Source: CAYXLI01 sp964464925 (GTDB taxonomy: Bacteria; Acidobacteriota; Terriglobia; Bryobacterales; Bryobacteraceae). Taken from it: a DNA stretch of 64,000 nt. The stretch is from NCBI GenBank assembly GCA_964464925.1, contig CAYXLI010000020.1:44506-108505 (forward strand), in the 5' to 3' direction. A program made the position numbers and the translations under genes. Under the pieces are notes generated by a model. The model saw only the letters and a list, made by a program, of their open reading frames with translations. It was not told where the DNA came from and did not search any database. Below are positions 42,939 to 50,392 of this stretch, in pieces; positions within the stretch are counted from its first letter, which is position 1; each line of letters begins with the position of its first letter.

Positions 42939-44099
42939 GTGGAACAAAACGAAGACAAGACGCTCGTATGGGTGCTGGCCGCGATCAGTTGCTGTCACTT
43001 CCTGAATGACATGGTGCAGTCGGTGCTGCCTGCCATTTATCCGATCCTGAAGTCTTCGTTCCACCTCGATTTCGGGCAGATCGGACTGATCACCCTTACG
43101 TATCAACTCACCGCATCGTTGCTCCAGCCGTTCGTTGGGCACTATACAGACAAGCGCCCAACTCCTTACTCGCTCCCGGCCGGCATGGGGTTCACGCTGT
43201 TCGGGCTGCTTATGCTCTCGATTGCGCCGACATTCCCGCTGCTGCTCGCCGCGGCGTCCCTGGTGGGAGTCGGCTCGGCTGTCTTTCACCCCGAGTCGTC
43301 GCGTGTCGCGAGGCTCGCTTCGGGTGGGCAGCACGGGCTCGCTCAATCTATATTCCAGGTAGGAGGCAACGCGGGATCGGCTCTCGGCCCGCTGATTGCG
43401 GCGTTCCTAGTTCTGCCTAAGGGCCAACCGGGAGTGGCGTGGGTCGCACCGGCGGCGCTGCTGGCGCTTGTCATCCTGCTGGGGGTGAGCCAGTGGTACA
43501 AAGGCCACGCACAACGGCCGCGCGTCCGCGCAGTACGTGAGGTGCGGCTTTCCTCGCGCAAGGTGATTACCTCCATCTTGATTCTGGTGGCTCTGGTCTT
43601 CTCGAAGTATTTCTATATGGCCAGCCTGACCAGTTACTACACGTTCTACCTCATCAACAAGTTTTCGGTCCCGGTACGGACGTCGCAGATTTATCTGTTC
43701 CTGTTCCTCGGGGCCGTGGCAGCAGGTACATTCGTTGGTGGTCCGGTAGGCGACCGGATTGGGCGGAAGTATGTGATTTGGGGATCGATTCTCGGCGTTC
43801 TGCCCTTTTCGCTCGCGCTACCTTATGCGAATTTATTCTGGACGGGTGTGCTGACTGTGGTGATCGGCCTGATCCTGGCATCCGCGTTTTCGGCCATTCT
43901 CGTTTATGCCACGGATCTTGTGCCCGGGCGTGTCGGACTGATCGCAGGGCTGTTCTTTGGTCTGGCGTTTGGGATGGGAGGCGTCGGAGCGGCGGTTCTA
44001 GGTGAACTGGCCGACCTGAGCGGCATCGGATATGTGTATAAAATCTGCTCATTCCTGCCGGCGATCGGCCTGCTAGCTGCCTGGCTGCCGGAACTATAG
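42939..44099 (+). CDS. Fosmidomycin-resistance-like MFS exporter
   Basis: A 386-residue, 12-helix transporter strongly reminiscent of Fsr: CCHFLNDMVQSVLPAIYPIL helix 1, GLITLTYQLTASLLQPFVGHY, and GVGSAVFHPESSRVARLASGG, the last with the FHPE motif of helix 5. In E. coli, Fsr exports fosmidomycin. GTG start at 42939. A palindrome (44144-44158) follows the gene. No regulator adjoins. Confidence 0.9.
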   Translation: MEQNEDKTLVWVLAAISCCHFLNDMVQSVLPAIYPILKSSFHLDFGQIGLITLTYQLTASLLQPFVGHYTDKRPTPYSLPAGMGFTLFGLLMLSIAPTFPLLLAAASLVGVGSAVFHPESSRVARLASGGQHGLAQSIFQVGGNAGSALGPLIAAFLVLPKGQPGVAWVAPAALLALVILLGVSQWYKGHAQRPRVRAVREVRLSSRKVITSILILVALVFSKYFYMASLTSYYTFYLINKFSVPVRTSQIYLFLFLGAVAAGTFVGGPVGDRIGRKYVIWGSILGVLPFSLALPYANLFWTGVLTVVIGLILASAFSAILVYATDLVPGRVGLIAGLFFGLAFGMGGVGAAVLGELADLSGIGYVYKICSFLPAIGLLAAWLPEL

Positions 44100-44143
44100 T
44101 GGCTGGAGAGATCGAGGCAAGTCCAAAAGTGTAAGCTAACCCT

Positions 44144-44158
44144 TGGGGTCTGACCCCA
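44144..44158. repeat. Palindrome TGGGGTCTGACCCCA
   Basis: GGGGTC and GACCCC flank a single T, extended by T and A on the outside. Short palindromes of this type are seen scattered in many genomes as small repetitive elements. There is only one clear copy in this window, in the 124-bp gap between the Fsr-like and patatin genes; whether it repeats elsewhere cannot be told here. Confidence 0.4.
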
Positions 44159-44223
44159 TCATTGGCCGGAGGGGGGGCGGTTTTGCGCTGATGTTTCTGA
44201 AGCGATTCTGAAACGGAGCACGA

Positions 44224-46014
44224 GTGGCCGCACGATTCCTACGAGCCTGCTTTTCTTGTCGAGTTCCTTTATCTTTGTTGGTTTTCCTGCCTGTTTTTTC
44301 TGTTTTATCGTTGACCAGGTTCCAGAGTATGCTCGGGGGGATCTTTGACCTCGATGCGAACTGGCCGTCCATGATGGGCGTTTCTGCGTGCGCCTACCTC
44401 ACCGCGGCCGCCGCCGTAGCCTGCGCCAATCTACTCAATCCAGAAGACTTTCGGAAGGGCCTGTTCATTGCCGGGCTGGTTTCCGCAACGTCAGTCATCG
44501 TCTGTGCCGGTATCAACACAGAATTGACCCGCCTTTCCGAGATCGCTGCGGCTCTTGCGGGCCTGACAATTGCGACGCTGATCGGGCTCGCGGCCAGACG
44601 AATCCAAGCGATCGGACTGGCGCTATGCACTTTCCTGCTTTATGCGGGGATCGGGGCGGGTAAGGAACTGTATGTCGGGACTGGAGTCAAGATCCCGACA
44701 CTCGGCTACATCCTGTTGTTTTTGATGCTGATGTGTTGGCTGTTCTCCGCACTCACATTTCTTGCTGACCGGTATCGCATTCCAGTTTTATTCTGCGTTG
44801 GAGCGGTTGCCTGGGCATCGAGCAGCCTCACGCCGTGGAACGATCACGTCTTCCGGACGGCCGATCTGAAAACTCCGCCCGTTCTTCCGAAGCCGTTTGA
44901 TCTGTTGAAGCGCAGGTCTCATCCGGTCCTGATCGCTACGGCGGGAGGCGGCATCCAAGCGGCGGCTTGGACTACTCACGTGCTCAGCCGGCTGGATCAA
45001 CTGACGCAAAACGAGTTCAGGAAACACGTCGCCGTAATTAGTTCCGTTTCCGGGGGAAGCGTTGGCGCGCTATATTTCGGCGCGTACTTCGATAACCCAC
45101 AGCGCGCGGCGGAAATGGCTAAATTATCCAGCCTCGATGAGATAGCGTGGGGCTGGATCAACCCGGATATCAGAAGAGTCTTTTTCCCCGTGCCGTTCTT
45201 TTTCGATCAGGCGGTGGATCGCGGCTGGGCACTGGAACGGTCGTGGGAGCAACGAATTCCGGAAAAGGACACGATGCTTTCCGATTGGGCAGTGAGAGCG
45301 GCAAGGGAAGATTTCCCGGCGTTCATTTTCAACGCCACCGGAATCGAATCCGGAAGGATCGTGACGTTCTCCACCTCCGATTTTCCGTCCGGCGAGGAAC
45401 GTGACCGGAATATCCTGTTATCCAAGCAACCGAGGGATTTGCGGGTGAGCACGGCCGCTCGACTGTCCGCTTCCTTTCCGTATGTAGCACCGGCCGCACG
45501 GGCCGACCGCGGCGGCCAGGAGCATTTCGTGGATGGAGGCTACGCGGATAACTATGGCGTGCTCTCTCTGATCGAGTGGCTGCAGCAGGCAGTTGCGCAG
45601 GGCGGCGCCAGCTCAATGGAGGATACTTTCATCATTCTGATCCGTCCTTCGGCAGACGCAAACCACCGCGCCGCGTCGTCGGAGGGTTGGCCCTACCAGT
45701 TGATAGCGCCACTGAACGGATTCCTCAGCGCCAGGGAGACGGGTCAACTATCCGTAGCCAGGCGTCAGCTCGACATTTTCCTGCAGAAGATTGGTGCCAA
45801 ATGCCATGTTGTCGAGATTGCCTATGATCCTTCTCAACTTCCAGCGGGCAAAAGCGCCGCAGATTGTGGCCATCAACCGCTCTCCTGGAAACTGAGCCGG
45901 CAGCAGGCAGCATGCATTGACGAGGTCTGGACGAAGGGGAACTACGATGTCAGCAAACAGGTCCAGCAGATTCTCGCGTTTGTGCAAGCTACGTCCCCCG
46001 CGGCATCACAGTAA
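44224..46014 (+). CDS. Membrane-anchored patatin-like phospholipase
   Basis: A 596-residue protein. Residues 1-200 hold about six or seven hydrophobic helices (LSLLVFLPVFSVLSL; LAGLTIATLIGLAA; LGYILLFLMLMCWLF). The rest is a patatin domain: glycine-rich oxyanion stretch TAGGGIQAAAW (239-249), nucleophile S279 in GGSVG, and the catalytic Asp in DGGYADNYG (D437). It would hydrolyse acyl esters of phospholipids at the inner membrane. Fusion of patatin to a multi-helix domain is uncommon. GTG start at 44224. A weak terminator follows, so it is probably separate from the sigma factor gene. Confidence 0.87.
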   Translation: MAARFLRACFSCRVPLSLLVFLPVFSVLSLTRFQSMLGGIFDLDANWPSMMGVSACAYLTAAAAVACANLLNPEDFRKGLFIAGLVSATSVIVCAGINTELTRLSEIAAALAGLTIATLIGLAARRIQAIGLALCTFLLYAGIGAGKELYVGTGVKIPTLGYILLFLMLMCWLFSALTFLADRYRIPVLFCVGAVAWASSSLTPWNDHVFRTADLKTPPVLPKPFDLLKRRSHPVLIATAGGGIQAAAWTTHVLSRLDQLTQNEFRKHVAVISSVSGGSVGALYFGAYFDNPQRAAEMAKLSSLDEIAWGWINPDIRRVFFPVPFFFDQAVDRGWALERSWEQRIPEKDTMLSDWAVRAAREDFPAFIFNATGIESGRIVTFSTSDFPSGEERDRNILLSKQPRDLRVSTAARLSASFPYVAPAARADRGGQEHFVDGGYADNYGVLSLIEWLQQAVAQGGASSMEDTFIILIRPSADANHRAASSEGWPYQLIAPLNGFLSARETGQLSVARRQLDIFLQKIGAKCHVVEIAYDPSQLPAGKSAADCGHQPLSWKLSRQQAACIDEVWTKGNYDVSKQVQQILAFVQATSPAASQ

Positions 46015-46048
46015 CACGCCTCACACTCATGTACGAATAGCTCGAATT

Positions 46049-46072
46049 AGTCACATTTGAGAGTGACTTTTT
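46049..46072 (+). terminator. Weak hairpin after the patatin gene
   Basis: AGTCAC (46049-46054) and GTGACT (46063-46068) make a 6-bp stem with an 8-base loop, followed by five T (46068-46072). It could end the patatin message. Because it lies about 40 bp before the sigma factor start, an operator role for that gene is an alternative. Confidence 0.4.
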
Positions 46073-46112
46073 CACACAGTGCGATTAAAATGCCATACAC
46101 GGGCAAGGCACT

Positions 46113-46691
46113 TTGGAGCAGACAGGCGAAATCACAAAAATTCTGCAACGAATCTCCAACGGCGATGGCGGTGCGGAGGAGGAGGCGTTTGAGGTTCTCT
46201 ACAAACATTTGCGCGGAATTGCCGTGCGGCAGATGAATAGAGAACGGGACGACCATACGCTGCAGCCATCGGCCCTCGTTAACGAAGCGTATTTGAAGCT
46301 GGCCCGGCAGAAGAACAAATCGTGGCACAATCGCGCGCATTTCCTGGCCGTTGCATCCCAGGTGATGCGCCAGATTTTGGTAGATCATGCGCGGCAGAAG
46401 CGAGCTCAGGTTCGCGGAGGAGATGCGGCGCACGAGCCAATTACCGGTTCCATAGCGAATCCAATCCCAAACGATGTGGATATGCTCGAGTTGGACCAAG
46501 CGCTCTCCAGGCTTGCAGCGCTGGATCCCCGGCAGGCTCAGCTTGTCGAGTGCAGGTTCTTCGGCGGAATGTCGGAGAGCGAAATGGCTGAATTTTTCGG
46601 ACTTTCGGAACGCACTATCCGGCGCGAGTGGGCTTCGGCACGCGCATTTCTTTACGGACAACTGAAGCCTGGAACCACGCACGCCATTTAG
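46113..46691 (+). CDS. ECF sigma factor, TIGR02999-like
   Basis: A 192-residue extracytoplasmic-function sigma factor with regions 2 and 4 only. Region 2 is residues 20-100 and region 4 is about 130-185 (ALDPRQAQLVECRFFGGMSESEMAEFFGLSERTIRREW in parts). In the region that normally carries the acidic DxED signature it reads HTLQPSALVNEAY (48-60), with Thr-49 and Ser-53 but no acidic pair. This matches the TIGR02999 group, often found beside Ser/Thr kinases, and recalls EcfP of Vibrio, which needs kinase phosphorylation to bind core polymerase. TTG start at 46113 after AAGG. The kinase gene begins 10 bp after the stop. Confidence 0.88.
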   Translation: MEQTGEITKILQRISNGDGGAEEEAFEVLYKHLRGIAVRQMNRERDDHTLQPSALVNEAYLKLARQKNKSWHNRAHFLAVASQVMRQILVDHARQKRAQVRGGDAAHEPITGSIANPIPNDVDMLELDQALSRLAALDPRQAQLVECRFFGGMSESEMAEFFGLSERTIRREWASARAFLYGQLKPGTTHAI

Positions 46692-46701
46692 TGAGCCGCC
46701 C

Positions 46702-49700
46702 TTGTCTCCCGAACAGTGGCAGAAGATTAAGCAAATCTTCGATCAGCTTGCCGATGCGGGTCCGGACGAAAGGCAGCGAGTGCTTTCGGAACTCGACCCA
46801 CTTCTGCGGAAAGAAGCCGAGAGTCTTCTGCAAAATCACGAAGCGGCATCTCAACTCCTTACCAAGCCGGTAGTGACGGGCGATCTATTGGCTCAAATCG
46901 GAATGAGCGAAGCGCGCTGTTTCCGAACCGGCGATCGGATCGGCGACCGGTACGAGATCCGTGAATTCGTCGGCGCAGGCGGAATGGGGGAAGTGTACCA
47001 GGCCTACGACGAGCATCTTCGGGTACTGATCGCGTTGAAGACCGTGCGACTCGACCTTGCCCTCGACAGCAAACTGACCGAACGTTTTCGCACAGAGGTA
47101 CAGTGCGCCAGGAGGGTCACACATCCGAATATCTGCCGGATTCACGATCTCTCGACAACGATGACGCGGTCCGGCATACCCGTTCCATTCCTGACGATGG
47201 AGTACCTGAACGGGACGGCACTGCGCGACCTCATCCGGGCGTCGGGAGGTCTGAAGGTGGAGGAAGTGTACGCAATTGGCTTGCAATTGTGCTCCGCACT
47301 ATCCGCCGCGCACATGGCCGGTGTGTTGCATCGGGACCTGAAGAGCGCCAACGTGATCCTGCGAAGTACGCCGAATGGCGTGATGGCGATTCTGACCGAC
47401 TTCGGACTGGCCGGCACTGTCGGGGAGGACGCCGATCTTCCCGCCGAGGCCTATGTTCTAGGAACGCCGGCATATCTTTCTCCCGAATTGCTGGAAGGCG
47501 CTTCCGGAAGTGTGTCGTCAGACATCTACGCGTTGGGCGTGCTGTTGTATGAGATGGCAACGGGACGTTTCCCGTTTGAGGCTTCCAACGATCCAGCATC
47601 AACGGCCATTCGCCGGCGCCGTCCGCCGACGCCTCCGAGGAACTTCGTACCAGACCTTCCCAGGCGGCTAGAGCAGACGATTATATGCTGTCTCGCCACC
47701 AACCCCGCACATCGGCCAGCAAGCGCGGAGGAAGTGAGAGAAAGCCTTACCGGTAAGTGGTTAGTTAGGGCCATAAATAGACGCCCCGGCGTGAGCCGGC
47801 GAAGGGTCCTCATCGCGGGTTCCGTGGCGGGTCTGGCGGCTGCGGGAGGCGCTCTCCTATACCACGCGCGGGGATCATCGGACGCCAAGCATACGGTATT
47901 GGTGGAGGATTTCGAGGCGCTCGACCACAAAGCCGCGATCGCGGGATCTGCGGCCCAATTGATTCGAATTGCCTTGGCCCAATCGCCATGGTTGAAGCTG
48001 GTGAACGAGACGACTGCAGAGGTCGCGGCGCGCCGCAACGGTCTCGAACCCGGCCATGTACGGGGAGAGACTGCGCTATCCGTCGCGCGCTCCAGCGGAG
48101 CAGATGTGGTGGTGGGGGGCACGCTCATACCGAATTCCGGAGCGTATTTCTTGCGGCTCACAATACGAGACGCCTCCTCCGGACGTACGTTGCATGTGCA
48201 GGAGCACCTGTGGTCCGTGCAGACGGTGGCGGATGCCACGGGCCAGGCTTGCGCGGCGATCCGTAAAGCGCTGGGGGAAGATTCAGAAACCATACGGAGC
48301 CATAGCCGCGTGTTGGAGCAGCCCGATACTCTGAATCCCGAAGCCCTCAACCTGTACACGCGGGGCCTGGACGCCTATCGCCAGGGCGAGACAGAAGCGG
48401 CGCTCGGTTTTCTGGAAGCAGCCACGAATCTGGATCCAGCATTCGCACTGGCCTATGTTTACCAGGCTCTGGTGCAATCAGCGCTGCGGCGGAGTGAGAA
48501 GGCGTTTTCGCCGGCGCGCAAGGCCTTCGAACTGCGGCAGCAGACCAGCGGCCGAGCCCGGCATTTTGCGGAGTGGATCTACTATTCGCTATCCGAGGAC
48601 CTGGATCGAGCGCTGGACAAAGCGCGCGTGATGGCAGCGATGTATCCGGCCGATGCGCAAATGCAACGCTCGGTAGCGCAAGCCTACAGCCGTATGGCCA
48701 AGCTGGAGGACGCGATCCGCCACGGGAGGGAAGCGTTCCGGCTGGATGGGCAGAATCCACTGAATGCCATGATCCTGGCGGGCATTCTTGCCCAAGCGAA
48801 CCTGCCGGACGAGGCACTGGAAATCATACGCCATGCACGGGCCGATACCGGCGACAAGCCCGTGCTGCATTCGGGCGAAGGGTTTGCGTATCTGGTAAAG
48901 GGGCGCGTGGACGATGCGCTGGCAAGTTTCACGCGGCTGATGGAAGCGGACCGCGACCTGGAGCCGTTGGCGAAAGCGTACCGTGCGATCTGTCTGCTAT
49001 ATGCCGGACGCTTCCGCCAAGCGAGCGACCAGTTGGAGGCGGACATCGTAATTGCGGAAGGCCGGGAGGATCACGCAACCGAGGACCAGCGAAGGTACTG
49101 GCTCGGTCAGACTCTTATTCTGGAAGATCAGCGCGGCGCGGCGATTTCGCACGCGAGGAAACTTGCGGCGAGGCCGCCGATTCCTCCCTACCTGTTCGCG
49201 CTGCGATCGGCAGGCGAACTGTGTCACGCCTCCGGGGACGGGGAGACTCTCGATGAGTGCGCGCGGAAGTTGAACTTGATCCGGTCGGAGTATTCGAGCA
49301 CCACTTCGGAAGCATACGCGCTGCACCTGGCGGGACTGAGGGCGCAGCTGAAGGGCCAACCGGGAGAGGCTCGAAGTTTACTGGAGAGAGCGCATTCCGT
49401 GCGGCCGGATCTGGCCTCCACCTGGGCACTGGCACGGTTCTATCATGCGAACCGGCTGTACAGCGAAGCGAACCCCCGGTACGAGCAGATCGTTGCGGCG
49501 AGAGGCACGGCGCTGCGGTTTGATTCGGTGGTGCTGTGGGGTGCGAGCATCGGCAACTCTGCATTGTGTTCGTTTGTCCTCGGTCATTGCGAGTTTGCGC
49601 TAAAGAGACGTGAGGAGTTCCGGCAGCTTTGGGGCAAGTTAGAGCATTTGTCCCTGGTGCAGGAGGTGCTCCACACAGAACGGTGCGCTGCAGCCAAGGC

Positions 49701-49704
49701 GTGA
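46702..49704 (+). CDS. Membrane Ser/Thr kinase with TPR sensor region
   Basis: A 1000-residue kinase. Residues 1-70 are a helical prelude; the kinase domain is about 83-350 with GAGGMGEVY (91-99), catalytic Lys in ALK (K113), HRDLKSANV (210-218) and DFGLA (233-237). One helix (about 368-386) anchors it; the outside part starts with a TolB-like nucleotide-binding-type domain (VLVEDFEALDHKAA, GADVVVGGTL) and continues as roughly ten TPR repeats. It would sense a periplasmic signal and phosphorylate targets, most likely the sigma factor upstream. The TTG start at 46702 follows the sigma stop by 10 bp. Confidence 0.92.
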   Translation: MSPEQWQKIKQIFDQLADAGPDERQRVLSELDPLLRKEAESLLQNHEAASQLLTKPVVTGDLLAQIGMSEARCFRTGDRIGDRYEIREFVGAGGMGEVYQAYDEHLRVLIALKTVRLDLALDSKLTERFRTEVQCARRVTHPNICRIHDLSTTMTRSGIPVPFLTMEYLNGTALRDLIRASGGLKVEEVYAIGLQLCSALSAAHMAGVLHRDLKSANVILRSTPNGVMAILTDFGLAGTVGEDADLPAEAYVLGTPAYLSPELLEGASGSVSSDIYALGVLLYEMATGRFPFEASNDPASTAIRRRRPPTPPRNFVPDLPRRLEQTIICCLATNPAHRPASAEEVRESLTGKWLVRAINRRPGVSRRRVLIAGSVAGLAAAGGALLYHARGSSDAKHTVLVEDFEALDHKAAIAGSAAQLIRIALAQSPWLKLVNETTAEVAARRNGLEPGHVRGETALSVARSSGADVVVGGTLIPNSGAYFLRLTIRDASSGRTLHVQEHLWSVQTVADATGQACAAIRKALGEDSETIRSHSRVLEQPDTLNPEALNLYTRGLDAYRQGETEAALGFLEAATNLDPAFALAYVYQALVQSALRRSEKAFSPARKAFELRQQTSGRARHFAEWIYYSLSEDLDRALDKARVMAAMYPADAQMQRSVAQAYSRMAKLEDAIRHGREAFRLDGQNPLNAMILAGILAQANLPDEALEIIRHARADTGDKPVLHSGEGFAYLVKGRVDDALASFTRLMEADRDLEPLAKAYRAICLLYAGRFRQASDQLEADIVIAEGREDHATEDQRRYWLGQTLILEDQRGAAISHARKLAARPPIPPYLFALRSAGELCHASGDGETLDECARKLNLIRSEYSSTTSEAYALHLAGLRAQLKGQPGEARSLLERAHSVRPDLASTWALARFYHANRLYSEANPRYEQIVAARGTALRFDSVVLWGASIGNSALCSFVLGHCEFALKRREEFRQLWGKLEHLSLVQEVLHTERCAAAKA

Positions 49705-49724
49705 CCGAAATTCAGGAGAAGCAA

Positions 49725-50249
49725 ATGAGACATTTCTGGCACTCGACAATGCTGGTGGCGAAAGATCCGGCATTACAGGCAGCGCTGCTGAACGTCGCGA
49801 AGTGTAAGCCGGGTACTTTCGGCCAGCCCGACCAGGCGGCAGTCACGGCGATCTACTCGGAGTTGAAGAAAAGGGAGCTGTATCCGTGTCTTTGGGAAAC
49901 GGCTGAGTTGAATCGATGGCTTGCGCATCCGCATCACGCTTCGGTTTTGACGAACCTAGGAAAGTATTGGGACGGAATTAAAAACGTGCCGCGAACTTCG
50001 GCAGACGAAACCGCGTTCCTGCAAGCCGGTGGGATGCTGCTGTGCGATGAGAACCTGCGGGATGCGTTCGTAAAGGGCACCTCGCTGGCAGACAGCGGGT
50101 TTGTCCTGCCCGCCAACACAGAGCAAGCATTACGTGCAGCGATTCCGGGTGTATCCGACTTCGCGACCAGAGTAATCGCGGATTCCTGGCAGGGGTCTGT
50201 GTGCCTCAGCAAGATGATCTGGTGGGACCACTACACGCATCCGATCTAG
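49725..50249 (+). CDS. Hypothetical protein with RiPP-leader-like helix motif
   Basis: A 174-residue soluble protein, ATG chosen because AGGAGA lies 8 bases upstream; the frame to 49629 overlaps the kinase. Residues 104-141 (LLCDENLRDAFVKG ... GFVLP ... ALRAAI) resemble, by eye, the helix pattern of NHLP/Nif11-type leader domains or the small LigA-like subunit, and residues 12-45 (AKDPALQAALLNVAK) look like a weaker first copy. A tryptophan-rich tail follows (SWQGSVCLSKMIWWDHY). It lies 20 bp after the kinase, so it is the third member of the sigma-kinase operon. No maturation enzyme is nearby, so a modified-peptide role is only a suggestion; an adaptor or substrate of the kinase is equally possible. 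Confidence 0.6.
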   Translation: MRHFWHSTMLVAKDPALQAALLNVAKCKPGTFGQPDQAAVTAIYSELKKRELYPCLWETAELNRWLAHPHHASVLTNLGKYWDGIKNVPRTSADETAFLQAGGMLLCDENLRDAFVKGTSLADSGFVLPANTEQALRAAIPGVSDFATRVIADSWQGSVCLSKMIWWDHYTHPI

Positions 50250-50256
50250 GAGATTG

Positions 50257-50275
50257 AGGGCGGCTGGGCCGCCCT
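50257..50275 (+). terminator. GC-rich hairpin after the sigma-kinase operon
   Basis: AGGGCGGC (50257-50264), TGG loop and GCCGCCCT (50268-50275) give a perfect 8-bp stem 7 bp after the stop codon. The downstream sequence is only partly T-rich (TCCCGTTGTATT), so it is a candidate terminator. Confidence 0.5.
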
Positions 50276-50392
50276 TCCCGTTGTATTCGAAGGACCACCA
50301 CAAAGGTCCCTTGCCCCATTCGATGGCTCTGATACAGAGCGCATGGTATCCGCCTTGGAGGACACTAAGAAACGGGGTACGCTAGTTTACTC

